Shown: one piece after another, positions 1 to 12,855 of the stretch
Layout: every line of letters begins with the position of its first letter
Position numbering within the stretch: the first letter of the stretch is position 1
Source: Hydractinia symbiolongicarpus
Taxonomy: Eukaryota > Cnidaria > Hydrozoa > Anthoathecata > Hydractiniidae
Direction of reading: 5' to 3'
Length of the DNA: 64,000 nucleotides
Assembly (NCBI RefSeq): GCF_029227915.1
Contig: NC_079884.1
Span: forward strand, 31,746,001-31,810,000
Position numbers and translations under genes: made by a program
Notes under the pieces: model-generated
The model's database searches: none
The model's input: only the letters and a program-made list of their open reading frames with translations
What the model was told of the DNA's origin: nothing

Positions 1-2704
1 AGGTTTAATCGCCGGCAAACGAAAACCAGCGATTTCCCCTAAATCCCGGCTTGGCCCGTGTAGTCGAATGTATACAAAGAAAGTACCCAGGGAGTAAACT
101 CATTTCCCAAACGACTTTTTAAATTTTTTTTTTCACCACTAAAGCCCATGAGACTTGTAGTTTTTAAAAATGTCTTCATTTTTGATGAGCGCTGAATAAA
201 AGAAGTTTACTCGCCGGCAAACGAAAACCCGCGATTTCCCGTAAATCCCGGACTCGGCCCGTATAGTCAAAAGTATACAAAGAAAGTACCCAGGGATTAA
301 ACTCATTTTCCGAACGATTTTTTAAATTATTTTTTCACCACTAAGACGCATGAGACTTGTAGTTTTCAAAAATGTTTTCATTTTTGATGAGACCCTAAAT
401 GAAAGAGGTTTAATCGCCGGCAAACGAAAACCAGCGATTTCCCCTAAATCCCGGGCTTGGCCCGTGTAGTCGAATGTATACAAAAAAAGTACCAAGGGAG
501 TAAACTCATTTCCCGAACGATTTTTTAATTTTTATTTTCAACACTAAAGCCCATGAGACTTGTAGTTTTTAAAAATGTTTTCATTTTTGATGAGCGCTGA
601 ATAAAAGAAGTTTAATCGCCGGCAAACGAAAACCCGCGATTTCCCCTAATTCCCGGGCTTGGCCCGTGTAGTCGAATGTATACAAAAAAAGTACCCAGGG
701 AGTAAACTCATTTCCCGAACGATTTTTTAATTTTTTTTTTCACCACTAAAGCCCATGAGACTTGTAGTTTTTAAAAATGTTTTCATTTTTGATGAGCGCT
801 GAATAAAAGAAGTTTAATCGCCGGCAAACGAAAACCAGCGATTTCCCCTAAATCCCGGCTTGGCCCGTGTAGTCGAATGTATACAAAGAAAGTACCCAGG
901 GAGTAAACTCATTTCCCGAACGACTTTTTAAATTTTTTTTTTCACCACTAAAGCCCATGAGACTTGTAGTTTTTAAAAATGTCTTCATTTTTGATGAGCG
1001 CTGAATAAAAGAAGTTTACTCGCCGGCAAACGAAAACCCGCGATTTCCCGTAAATCCCGGACTCGGCCCGTATAGTCAAAAGTATACAAGGAAAGTACCC
1101 GGGGTGTAAACTCATTTCCCGAACGATTTTTTAAATTATTATTTCACCACTACAGCCCATGAGACTTGTAGTTTTCAAAAATGTTTTCATTTTTGATGAG
1201 ACGCCTAATGAAAAAGGTTTAATCGCCGGCAAACGAAAACCAGCGATTTCCCCTAAATCCCGGCTTGGCCGGTGTAGTTGAATGTATACAAAAAAGTACC
1301 CAGGGAGTAAACTCATTTCCCGAACGATTTTTTATATTATTTTTTCACCACTAAAACGCATGAGACTTGTAGTTTTCAAAAATTTTTCATTTTTGATGGG
1401 ACTCTGAATAAAAGAAGTTTAATCGCCGGCAAACGAAAACCCGCCATTTCCTGTAAACCCCGGGCTTGGCCCGTATAGTCAAAAGTATACAAGGAAAGTA
1501 CCCGGGGTGTAAACTCATTTCCCGAACGATTTTTTAAATTATTTTTTCACCACTAAGACGCATGAGACTTGTAGTTTTCAAAAATGTTTTCATTTTTGAT
1601 GAGACGCCTAATGAAAAAGGTTTAATCGCCGGCAAACGAAAACCAGCGATTTCCCCTAAATCCCGGCTTGGCCCGTGTAGTCGAATGTATACAAAGAAAG
1701 TACCCAGGGAGTAAACTCATTTCCCAAACGACTTTTTAAATTTTTTTTTTCACCACTAAAGCCCATGAGACTTGTAGTTTTTAAAAATGTCTTCATTTTT
1801 GATGAGCGCTGAATAAAAGAAGTTTACTCGCCGGCAAACGAAAACCCGCGATTTCCCGTAAATCCCGGACTCGGCCCGTATAGTCAAAAGTATACAAAGA
1901 AAGTACCCAGGGATTAAACTCATTTTCCGAACGATTTTTTAAATTATTTTTTCACCACTAAGACGCATGAGACTTGTAGTTTTCAAAAATGTTTTCATTT
2001 TTGATGAGACCCTAAATGAAAGAGGTTTAATCGCCGGCAAACGAAAACCAGCGATTTCCCCTAAATCCCGGGCTTGGCCCGTGTAGTCGAATGTATACAA
2101 AAAAAGTACCAAGGGAGTAAACTCATTTCCCGAACGATTTTTTAATTTTTATTTTCAACACTAAAGCCCATGAGACTTGTAGTTTTTAAAAATGTTTTCA
2201 TTTTTGATGAGCGCTGAATAAAAGAAGTTTAATCGCCGGCAAACGAAAACCCGCGATTTCCCCTAATTCCCGGGCTTGGCCCGTGTAGTCGAATGTATAC
2301 AAAAAAAGTACCCAGGGAGTAAACTCATTTCCCGAACGATTTTTTAATTTTTTTTTTCACCACTAAAGCCCATGAGACTTGTAGTTTTTAAAAATGTTTT
2401 CATTTTTGATGAGCGCTGAATAAAAGAAGTTTAATCGCCGGCAAACGAAAACCAGCGATTTCCCCTAAATCCCGGCTTGGCCCGTGTAGTCGAATGTATA
2501 CAAAGAAAGTACCCAGGGAGTAAACTCATTTCCCGAACGACTTTTTAAATTTTTTTTTCACCACTAAAGCCCATGAGACTTGTAGTTTTTAAAAATGTCT
2601 TCATTTTTGATGAGCGCTGAATAAAAGAAGTTTACTCGCCGGCAAACGAAAACCCGCGATTTCCCGTAAATCCCGGACTCGGCCCGTATAGTCAAAAGTA
2701 TACA
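1..2704 (+). repeat. 8-mer-spaced repeat pair (offset 1617 bp)
   Basis: Bases 1-1088 match 1618-2704 almost exactly. Both copies share the rare TTCCCAAACGAC variant in the first monomer, GACCCTAAATG, and the T-run before CAACAC. The only difference I saw was one T in a homopolymer (about 2550). The order is D-A-B-C-D-A. Between the copies, 1089-1617 holds hybrid monomers that join types A, G, E and F. Confidence 0.9.
1089..1617 (+). repeat. Hybrid monomers (A/G, E/F, G/A)
   Basis: Three consecutive units change type part-way. The first starts as type A and ends as G (ACAAGGAAAGTACCCGGGG, CTACAGCCC). The second starts as E (GACGCCTAATGAAAAAGG) and ends as F (TATATTATT, a deleted TTTTTC allele). 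The third starts as G (GGGACTCTG) and ends as A (CTAAGACGC). Each switch falls in sequence shared by both parents, as expected from unequal exchange or conversion. Confidence 0.75.
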
Positions 2705-4030
2705 AAGAAAGTACCCAGGGATTAAACTCATTTTCCGAACGATTTTTTAAATTATTTTTTCACCACTAAGACGCATGAGACTTGTAGTTTTCAAAAATGT
2801 TTTCATTTTTGATGAGACGCTAAATGAAAGAGGTTTAATCGCCGGCAAACGAAAACCAGCGATTTCCCCTAAATCCCGGGCTTGGCCCGTGTAGTCGAAT
2901 GTATACAAAAAAAGTACCAAGGGAGTAAACTCATTTCCCGAACGATTTTTTAATTTTTTTTTTCAACACTAAAGCCCATGAGACTTGTAGTTTTTAAAAA
3001 TGTTTTCATTTTTGATGAGCGCTGAATAAAAGAAGTTTAATCGCCGGCAAACGAAAACCCGCGATTTCCCCTGATTCCCGGGCTTGGCCCGTGTAGTCGA
3101 ATGTATACAAAGAAAGTACCCAGGGAGTAAACTCATTTCCCGAACGACTTTTTAAATTTTTTTTTTCACCACTAAAGCCCATGAGACTTGTAGTTTTTAA
3201 AAATGTCTTCATTTTTGATGAGCGCTGAATAAAAGAAGTTTAATCGCCGGCAAACGAAAACCAGCGATTTCCCCTAAATCCCGGCTTGGCCCGTGTAGTC
3301 GAATGTATACAAAGAAAGTACCCAGGGAGTAAACTCATTTCCCGAACGACTTTTTAAATTTTTTTTTTCACCACTAAAGCCCATGAGACTTGTAGTTTTT
3401 AAAAATGTCTTCATTTTTGATGAGCGCTGAATAAAAGAAGTTTACTCGCCGGCAAACGAAAACCCGCGATTTCCCGTAAATCCCGGACTCGGCCCGTATA
3501 GTCAAAAGTATACAAAGAAAGTACCCAGGGATTAAACTCATTTTCCGAACGATTTTTTAAATTATTTTTTCACCACTAAGACGCATGAGACTTGTAGTTT
3601 TCAAAAATGTTTTCATTTTTGATGAGACGCTAAATGAAAGAGGTTTAATCGCCGGCAAACGAAAACCAGCGATTTCCCCTAAATCCCGGGCTTGGCCCGT
3701 GTAGTCGAATGTATACAAAAAAAGTACCAAGGGAGTAAACTCATTTCCCGAACGATTTTTTAATTTTTTTTTTCAACACTAAAGCCCATGAGACTTGTAG
3801 TTTTTAAAAATGTTTTCATTTTTGATGAGCGCTGAATAAAAGAAGTTTAATCGCCGGCAAACGAAAACCCGCGATTTCCCCTGATTCCCGGGCTTGGCCC
3901 GTGTAGTCGAATGTATACAAAGAAAGTACCCAGGGAGTAAACTCATTTCCCGAACGACTTTTTAAATTTTTTTTTTCACCACTAAAGCCCATGAGACTTG
4001 TAGTTTTTAAAAATGTCTTCATTTTTGATG
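2401..4030 (+). repeat. 4-mer tandem duplication (810 bp x 2)
   Basis: Bases 2401-3210 and 3211-4020 are tandem copies in the order D-A-B'-C/D. Landmarks map 2573 to 3383, 2775 to 3585, 2978 to 3788 and 3181 to 3991. Both copies carry the hybrid monomer with CCCCTGATTCCC and CGACTTTTT. The pair differs by about one T in a run. The unit ends where AAAAGACGTTTACTCG replaces AAAAGAAGTTTAATCG (about 4045). Confidence 0.9.
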
Positions 4031-4395
4031 AGCGCTGAATAAAAGACGTTTACTCGCCGGCAAACGAAAACCCGCGATTTCCCGTAAATCCCGGACTCGG
4101 CCCGTATAGTCAAAAGTATACAAAGAAAGTACCCAGGGATTAAACTCATTTTCCGAACGATTTTTTAAATTATTTTTTCACCACTAAAACGCATGAGACT
4201 TGTAGTTTTCAAAAATGTTTTCATTTTTGATGAGACGCTAAATGAAAGAGGTTTAATCGCCGGCAAACGAAAACCAGCGATTTCCCCTAAATCCGGGGCT
4301 TGGCCCGTGTAGTCGAATGTATACAAAAAAAGTACCCAGGGAGTAAACTCATTTCCCGAACGATTTTTTAATTTTTTTTTTCAACACTAAAGCCC

Positions 4396-4567
4396 ATGAG
4401 ACTTGTAGTTTTTAAAAATGTTTTCATTTTTGATGAGCGCTGAATAAAAGAAGTTTAATCGCCGGCAAACGAAAACCCGCGATTTCCCCTAAATCCCGGG
4501 AGTAAACCAGGGAGTAAACTCATATCCCGAACGATTTTTTAATTTTTTTTTTCACCACTAAAGCCCA
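4396..4567 (+). repeat. Truncated monomer (172 bp)
   Basis: The CpG-rich half runs AAATCCCGGG then AGTAAACCAGGGAGTAAACTCATATCCC, so the segment between CCCGGG and the GGGAGTAAAC box is lost and a short GAGTAAAC-like piece is left twice. The identical lesion recurs at 5566-5737. It therefore arose once and was copied with the surrounding 1170-bp unit. Confidence 0.85.
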
Positions 4568-4971
4568 TGAGACTTGTAGTTTTTAAAAATGTTTTCATTT
4601 TTGATGAGCGCTGAATAAAAGAAGTTTAATCGCCGGCAAACGAAAACCCGCGATTTCCCGTAAATCCCGGACTCGGCCCGTATAGTCAAAAGTATACAAA
4701 GAAAGTACCCAGGGAGTAAACTCATTTTCCGAACGATTTTTTAAATTATTTTTTCACCACTAAAACGCATGAGACTTGTAGTTTTCAAAAATGTTTTCAT
4801 TTTTGATGAGACCCTAAATGAAAGAGGTTTAATCGCCGGCAAACGAAAACCAGCGATTTCCCCTAAATCCCGGGCTTGGCCCGTGTAGTCGAATGTATAC
4901 AAAAAAAGTACCAAGGGAGTAAACTCATTTCCCGAACGATTTTTTAATTTTTATTTTCAACACTAAAGCCC

Positions 4972-5160
4972 ATGAGACTTGTAGTTTTTAAAAATGTTTT
5001 CATTTTTGATGAGCGCTGAATAAAAGAGGTTTAATCGCCGGCAAACGAAAACCAGCGATTTCCCCTAAATCCGTGTAGTCGAATGTATACAAAAAAAGTA
5101 CCCAGGGAGTAAACTCATTTCCCGAACGATTTTTTAATTTTTTTTTCACCACTAAAGCCC
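4972..5160 (+). repeat. Truncated monomer (189 bp)
   Basis: AAATCC is followed directly by GTGTAGTCGAATG near 5068. The CGGGCTTGGCCC segment is missing, a loss of about 14 bp between short CC/CG-rich repeats. It occurs once in the window and lies immediately before the second 1170-bp copy. Confidence 0.8.
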
Positions 5161-5565
5161 ATGAAACTTGTAGTTTTTAAAAATGTTTTCATTTTTGATG
5201 AGCGCTGAATAAAAGACGTTTACTCGCCGGCAAACGAAAACCCGCGATTTCCCGTAAATCCCGGACTCGGCCCGTATAGTCAAAAGTATACAAAGAAAGT
5301 ACCCAGGGATTAAACTCATTTTCCGAACGATTTTTTAAATTATTTTTTCACCACTAAAACGCATGAGACTTGTAGTTTTCAAAAATGTTTTCATTTTTGA
5401 TGAGACGCTAAATGAAAGAGGTTTAATCGCCGGCAAACGAAAACCAGCGATTTCCCCTAAATCCGGGGCTTGGCCCGTGTAGTCGAATGTATACAAAAAA
5501 AGTACCCAGGGAGTAAACTCATTTCCCGAACGATTTTTTAATTTTTTTTTTCAACACTAAAGCCC

Positions 5566-5737
5566 ATGAGACTTGTAGTTTTTAAAAATGTTTTCATTTT
5601 TGATGAGCGCTGAATAAAAGAAGTTTAATCGCCGGCAAACGAAAACCCGCGATTTCCCCTAAATCCCGGGAGTAAACCAGGGAGTAAACTCATATCCCGA
5701 ACGATTTTTTAATTTTTTTTTTCACCACTAAAGCCCA
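5566..5737 (+). repeat. Truncated monomer (172 bp), copy of the 4396 lesion
   Basis: Carries the same CCCGGG-AGTAAACC junction (near 5670) and the same CATATCCC variant as 4396-4567, offset exactly 1170 bp. Confidence 0.85.
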
Positions 5738-6582
5738 TGAGACTTGTAGTTTTTAAAAATGTTTTCATTTTTGATGAGCGCTGAATAAAAGAAGTTTAAT
5801 CGCCGGCAAACGAAAACCCGCGATTTCCCGTAAATCCCGGACTCGGCCCGTATAGTCAAAAGTATACAAAGAAAGTACCCAGGGAGTAAACTCATTTTCC
5901 GAACGATTTTTTAAATTATTTTTTCACCACTAAAACGCATGAGACTTGTAGTTTTCAAAAATGTTTTCATTTTTGATGAGACGCTAAATGAAAGAGGTTT
6001 AATCGCCGGCAAACGAAAACCAGCGATTTCCCCTAATTCCCGGGCTTGGCCCGTGTAGTCGAATGTATACAAAAAAAGCACCCAGGGAGTAAACTCATTT
6101 CCCGAACGATTTTTTAAGTTTTTTTTTCACCACTAAAGCCCATGAGACTTGCAGTTTTTAAAAATGTTTTCATTTTTGATGAGCGCTGAATAAAAGAGGT
6201 TTAATCGCCGGCAAACGAAAACAAGCGATTTCCCCTAATTCCCGGGCTTGGCCCGTGTAGTCGAATGTATACAAAAAAAGTACCCAGGGAGTAAACTCAT
6301 TTCCCGAACGATTTTTTAATTTTTTTTTCACCACTAAAGCCCATGAAACTTGTAGTTTTTAAAAATGTTTTCATTTTTGATGAGCGCTGAATAAAAGAAG
6401 TTTAATCGCCGGCAAACGAAAACCCGCGATTTCCCCTAAATCCCGGGCTTGGCCCGTGTAGTTGAATGTATACAAAAAAAGTACCCAGGGAGTAAACTCA
6501 TTTCCCGAACGATTTTTTATATTATTTTTTCACCACTAAAACGCATGAGACTTGTAGTTTTCAAAAATTTTTCATTTTTGAT

Positions 6583-8605
6583 GGGACTCTGAATAAAAGA
6601 AGTTTAATCGCCGGCAAACGAAAACCCGCCATTTCCTGTAAACCCCGGGCTTGGCCCGTATAGTCAAAAGTATACAAGGAAAGTACCCGGGGTGTAAACT
6701 CATTTCCCGAACGATTTTTTAAATTATTATTTCACCACTACAGCCCATGAGACTTGTAGTTTTCAAAAATGTTTTCATTTTTGATGAGACGCCTAATGAA
6801 AAAGGTTTAATCGCCGGCAAACGAAAACCAGCGATTTCCCCTAAATCCCAGCTTGGCCCGTGTAGTCGAATGTATACAAAGAAAGTACCCAGGGAGTAAA
6901 CTCATTTCCCGAACGACTTTTTAATTTTTTTTTTTCACCACTAAAGCCCATGAGACTTGTAGTTTTTAAAAATGTCTTCATTTTTGATGAGCGCTGAATA
7001 AAAGAAGTTTACTCGCCGGCAAACGAAAACCCGCGATTTCCCGTAAATCCCGGACTCGGCCCGTATAGTCAAAAGTATACAAAGAAAGTACCCAGGGATT
7101 AAACTCATTTTCCGAACGATTTTTTAAATTATGTTTTCACCACTAAGACGCATGAGACTTGTAGTTTTCAAAAATGTTTTCATTTTTGATGAGACCCTAA
7201 ATGAAAGAGGTTTAATCGCCGGCAAACGAAAACCAGCGATTTCCCCTAAATCCCGGGCTTGGCCCGTGTAGTCGAATGTATACAAAAAAAGTACCAAGGG
7301 AGTAAACTCATTTCCCGAACGATTTTTTAATTTTTTTTTTCAACACTAAAGCCCATGAGACTTGTAGTTTTTAAAAATGTTTTCATTTTTGATGAGCGCT
7401 GAATAAAAGAAGTTTAATCGCCGGCAAACGAAAACCCGCGATTTCCCCTAATTCCCGGGCTTGGCCCGTGTAGTCGAATGTATACAAAAAAAGTACCCAG
7501 GGAGTAAACTCATTTCCCGAACGATTTTTTAATTTTTTTTTTCACCACTAAAGCCCATGAGACTTGTAGTTTTTAAAAATGTTTTCATTTTTGATGAGCG
7601 CTGAATAAAAGAAGTTTAATCGCCGGCAAACGAAAACCAGCGATTTCCCCTAAATCCCGGCTTGGCCCGTGTAGTCGAATGTATACAAAGAAAGTACCCA
7701 GGGAGTAAACTCATTTCCCGAACGACTTTTTAAATTTTTTTTTTCACCACTAAAGCCCATGAGACTTGTAGTTTTTAAAAATGTCTTCATTTTTGATGAG
7801 CGCTGAATAAAAGAAGTTTACTCGCCGGCAAACGAAAACCCGCGATTTCCCGTAAATCCCGGACTCGGCCCGTATAGTCAAAAGTATACAAAGAAAGTAC
7901 CCAGGGATTAAACTCATTTTCCGAACGATTTTTTAAATTATTTTTTCACCACTAAGACGCATGAGACTTGTAGTTTTCAAAAATGTTTTCATTTTTGATG
8001 AGACGCTAAATGAAAGAGGTTTAATCGCCGGCAAACGAAAACCAGCGATTTCCCCTAAATCCCGGGCTTGGCCCGTGTAGTCGAATGTATACAAAAAAAG
8101 TACCAAGGGAGTAAACTCATTTCCCGAACGATTTTTTAATTTTTTTTTTCAACACTAAAGCCCATGAGACTTGTAGTTTTTAAAAATGTTTTCATTTTTG
8201 ATGAGCGCTGAATAAAAGAAGTTTAATCGCCGGCAAACGAAAACCCGCGATTTCCCCTGATTCCCGGGCTTGGCCCGTGTAGTCGAATGTATACAAAAAA
8301 AGTACCCAGGGAGTAAACTCATTTCCCGAACGATTTTTTAATTTTTTTTTTCACCACTAAAGCCCATGAGACTTGTAGTTTTTAAAAATGTTTTCATTTT
8401 TGATGAGCGCTGAATAAAAGAAGTTTAATCGCCGGCAAACGAAAACCCGCGATTTCCCCTAAATCCCGGGCTTGGCCCGTGTAGTTGAATGTATACAAAA
8501 AAAGTACCCAGGGAGTAAACTCATTTCCCGAACGATTTTTTATATTATTTTTTCACCACTAAAACGCATGAGACTTGTAGTTTTCAAAAATTTTTCATTT
8601 TTGAT
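6583..8605 (+). repeat. 10-mer HOR unit (2023 bp), G-E-A-B-C-D-A-B'-C'-F
   Basis: The unit is bounded by two GGGACTCTG markers at 6583 and 8606. Compared with the 8-mer downstream it lacks the X-Y-Z monomers. Instead it has a second A-B-C set, as in the 4-mer repeat at 2.4-4.0 kb. Confidence 0.8.
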
Positions 8606-11236
8606 GGGACTCTGAATAAAAGAAGTTTAATCGCCGGCAAACGAAAACCCGCCATTTCCCGTAAACCCCGGGCTTGGCCCGTATAGTCAAAAGTATACAA
8701 GGAAAGTACCCGGAGTGTAAACTCATTTCCCGAACGATTTTTTAAATTATTATTTCACCACTACAGCCCATGAGACTTGTAGTTTTCAAAAATGTTTTCA
8801 TTTTTGATGAGACGCCTAATGAAAAAGGTTTAATCGCCGGCAAACGAAAACCAGCGATTTCCCCTAAATCCCGGCTTGGCCCTTGTAGTCGAATGTATAC
8901 AAAGAAAGTACCCAGGGAGTAAACTCATTTCCCGAACGACTTTTTAAATTTTTTTTTTCACCACTAAAGCCCATGAGACTTGTAGTTTTTAAAAATGTCT
9001 TCATTTTTGATGAGCGCTGAATAAAAGAAGTTTACTCGCCGGCAAACGAAAACCCGCGATTTCCCGTAAATCCCGGACTCGGCCCGTATAGTCAAAAGTA
9101 TACAAAGAAAGTACCCAGGGATTAAACTCATTTTCCGAACGATTTTTTAAATTATTTTTTCACCACTAAGACGCATGAGACTTGTAGTTTTCAAAAATGT
9201 TTTCATTTTTGATGACACGCTAAATGAAAGAGGTTTAATCGCCGGCAAACAAAAACCAGCGATTTCCCCTAAATCTCGGGCTTGGCCCGTGTAGTCGAAT
9301 GTATACAAAAAAAGTACCAAGGGAGTAAACTCATTTCCCGAACGATTTTTTAATTTTTTTTTTCAACACTAAAGCCCATGAGACTTGTAGTTTTTAAAAA
9401 TGTTTTCATTTTTGATGAGCGCTGAATAAAAGAAGTTTAATCGCCGTCAAACGAAAACCCGCGATTTCCCCTAAATCCCGGGCTTGGCTTGTGTAGTCGA
9501 ATGTATACAAAAAAAGTACCCAGGGAGTAAACTCATTTCCCGAACGATTTTTTAAATTATTATTTTACCACTAAAGCCCATGAGATTTGTAGTTTTCAAA
9601 AATGTTTTCATTTTTGATGAGACGCTAAATGAAAGAGGTTTAATCGCCGGCAAACGAAAACCAGCGATTTCCCCTAATTCCCGGGCTTGGCCCGTGTAGT
9701 CGAATGTATACAAAAAAAGTACCCAGGGAGTAAACTCATTTCCCGAACGATTTTTTAATTTTTTTTTTCACCACTAAAGCCCATGAGACTTGTAGTTTTT
9801 AAAAATGTTTTCATTTTTGATGAGCGCTGAATAAAAGAGGTTTAATCGCCGGCAAACGAAAACCAGCGATTTCCCCTAAATCCCGGCTTGGCCCTTGTAG
9901 TCGAATGTATACAAAGAAAGTACCCAGGGAGTAAACTCATTTCCCGAACGACTTTTTAAATTTTTTTTTTCACCACTAAAGCCCATGAGACTTGTAGTTT
10001 TTAAAAATGTCTTCATTTTTGATGAGCGCTGAATAAAAGAAGTTTACTCGCCGGCAAACGAAAACCCGCGATTTCCCGTAAATCCCGGACTCGGCCCGTA
10101 TAGTCAAAAGTATACAAAGAAAGTACCCAGGGATTAAACTCATTTTCCGAACGATTTTTTAAATTATTTTTTCACCACTAAGACGCATGAGACTTGTAGT
10201 TTTCAAAAATGTTTTCATTTTTGATGACACGCTAAATGAAAGAGGTTTAATCGCCGGCAAACAAAAACCAGCGATTTCCCCTAAATCTCGGGCTTGGCCC
10301 GTGTAGTCGAATGTATACAAAAAAAGTACCAAGGGAGTAAACTCATTTCCCGAACGATTTTTTAATTTTTTTTTTCAACACTAAAGCCCATGAGACTTGT
10401 AGTTTTTAAAAATGTTTTCATTTTTGATGAGCGCTGAATAAAAGAAGTTTAATCGCCGTCAAACGAAAACCCGCGATTTCCCCTAAATCCCGGGCTTGGC
10501 TTGTGTAGTCGAATGTATACAAAAAAAGTACCCAGGGAGTAAACTCATTTCCCGAACGATTTTTTAAATTATTATTTTACCACTAAAGCCCATGAGATTT
10601 GTAGTTTTCAAAAATGTTTTCATTTTTGATGAGACGCTAAATGAAAGAGGTTTAATCGCCGGCAAACGAAAACCAGCGATTTCCCCTAATTCCCGGGCTT
10701 GGCCCGTGTAGTCGAATGTATACAAAAAAAGTACCCAGGGAGTAAACTCATTTCCCGAACGATTTTTTAATTTTTTTTTTCACCACTAAAGCCCATGAGA
10801 CTTGTAGTTTTTAAAAATGTTTTCATTTTTGATGAGCGCTGAATAAAAGAGGTTTAATCGCCGGCAAACGAAAACCAGCGATTTCCCCTAATTCCCGGGC
10901 TTGGCCCGTGTAGTCGAATGTATACAAAAAAAGTACCCAGGGAGTAAACTCATTTCCCGAACGATTTTTTAATTTTTTTTTTCACCACTAAAGCCCATGA
11001 GACTTGTAGTTTTCAAAAATGTTTTCATTTTTGATGAGCGCTGAATAAAAGAAGTTTAATCGCCGGCAAACGAAAACCCGCGATTTCCCCTAAATCCCGG
11101 GCTTGGCCCGTGTAGTTGAATGTATACAAAAAAAGTACCCAGGGAGTAAACTCATTTCCCGAACGATTTTTTATATTATTTTTTCACCACTAAAACGCAT
11201 GAGACTTGTAGTTTTCAAAAATTTTTCATTTTTGAT
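8606..11236 (+). repeat. 13-mer HOR unit: 8-mer with nested 5-mer duplication
   Basis: The distance between GGGACTCTG markers is 2631 bp, which equals 1619 (the 8-mer) plus 1012. Bases 8827-9838 and 9839-10850 are tandem copies at offset 1012. They share CCCTTGTAG, GATGACACGC, GCCGTCAAACG, the CTTGGCTTGTG monomer and GAGATTTGTAG. I saw no base difference on the lines I compared, including T-run lengths. The 5-mer is (D/E)-A-B'-X-Y. Confidence 0.9.
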
Positions 11237-12855
11237 GGGACTCTGAATAAAAGAAGTTTAATCGCCGGCAAACGAAAACCCGCCATTTCCTGTAAACCCC
11301 GGGCTTGGCCCGTATAGTCAAAAGTATACAAGGAAAGTACCCGGGGTGTAAACTCATTTCCCGAACGATTTTTTAAATTATTATTTCACCACTACAGCCC
11401 ATGAGACTTGTAGTTTTCAAAAATGTTTTCATTTTTGATGAGACGCCTAATGAAAAAGGTTTAATCGCCGGCAAACGAAAACCAGCGATTTCCCCTAAAT
11501 CCCGGCTTGGCCCGTGTAGTCGAATGTATACAAAGAAAGTACCCAGGGAGTAAACTCATTTCCCGAACGACTTTTTAAATTTTTTTTTTCACCACTAAAG
11601 CCCATGAGACTTGTAGTTTTTAAAAATGTCTTCATTTTTGATGAGCGCTGAATAAAAGAAGTTTACTCGCCGGCAAACGAAAACCCGCGATTTCCCGTAA
11701 ATCCCGGACTCGGCCCGTATAGTCAAAAGTATACAAAGAAAGTACCCAGGGATTAAACTCATTTTCCGAACGATTTTTTAAATTATTTTTTCACCACTAA
11801 GACGCATGAGACTTGTAGTTTTCGAAAATGTTTTCATTTTTGATGAGACGCTAAATGAAAGAGGTTTAATCGCCGGCAAACGAAAACCAGCGATTTCCCC
11901 TAAATCCCGGGCTTGGCCCGTGTAGTCGAATGTATACAAAAAAAGTACCAAGGGAGTAAACTCATTTCCCGAACGATTTTTTAATTTTTTTTTTCAACAC
12001 TAAAGCCCATGAGACTTGTAGTTTTTAAAAATGTTTTCATTTTTGATGAGCGCTGAATAAAAGAAGTTTAATCGCCGGCAAACGAAAACCCGCGATTTCC
12101 CCTAAATCCCGGGCTTGGCTTGTGTAGTCGAATGTATACAAAAAAAGTACCCAGGGAGTAAACTCATTTCCCGAACGATTTTTTAAATTATTATTTTACC
12201 ACTAAAGCCCATGAAATTTGTAGTTTTCAAAAATGTTTTCATTTTTGATGAGACGCTAAATGAAAGAGGTTTAATCGCCGGCAAACGAAAACCAGCGATT
12301 TCCCCTAATTCCCGGGCTTGGCCCGTGTAGTCGAATGTATACAAAAAAAGTACCCAGGGAGTAAACTCATTTCCCGAACGATTTTTTAATTTTTTTTTTC
12401 ACCACTAAAGCCCATGAGACTTGTAGTTTTTAAAAATGTTTTCATTTTTGATGAGCGCTGAATAAAAGAGGTTTAATCGCCGGCAAACGAAAACCAGCGA
12501 TTTCCCCTAATTCCCGGGCTTGGCCCGTGTAGTCGAATGTATACAAAAAAAGTACCCAGGGAGTAAACTCATTTCCCGAACGATTTTTTAATTTTTTTTT
12601 TCACCACTAAAGCCCATGAGACTTGTAGTTTTTAAAAATGTTTTCATTTTTGATGAGCGCTGAATAAAAGAAGTTTAATCGCCGGCAAACGAAAACCCGC
12701 GATTTCCCCTAAATCCCGGGCTTGGCCCGTGTAGTTGAATGTATACAAAAAAAGTACCCAGGGAGTAAACTCATTTCCCGAACGATTTTTTATATTATTT
12801 TTTCACCACTAAAACGCATGAGACTTGTAGTTTTCAAAAATTTTTCATTTTTGAT
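11237..12855 (+). repeat. 8-mer HOR unit (1619 bp), G-E-A-B'-X-Y-Z-F
   Basis: Landmarks from 9985 to 11199 all reappear 1618-1619 bp downstream (for example 10187 to 11806, 10592 to 12211 and 11199 to 12818). This fixes an 8-monomer period. Private changes in this copy include TTCGAAAATG (about 11821) and ATGAAATTTG (12211). Confidence 0.9.

Larger units (their letters stand above)
4031..6343 (+). repeat. 1170-bp repeat pair carrying shortened monomers
   Basis: Bases 4031-4812 match 5201-5982 at an offset of 1170 bp, which is not a multiple of 203 because each unit includes a shortened monomer. Both copies begin with the AAAAGACGTTTACTCG variant and contain the same 31-bp deletion. They diverge at GACCCTAAATG (4811) versus GACGCTAAATG (5981). 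The offset persists to the next landmark (4972 to 6142), although the bodies differ there. Confidence 0.85.

Noticed and set aside
61-160. T-run length differences (T8-T10 before CACC) as real variants
   Set aside because: Homopolymer lengths are prone to sequencing error. I used them only as weak support and not as evidence for subfamilies.
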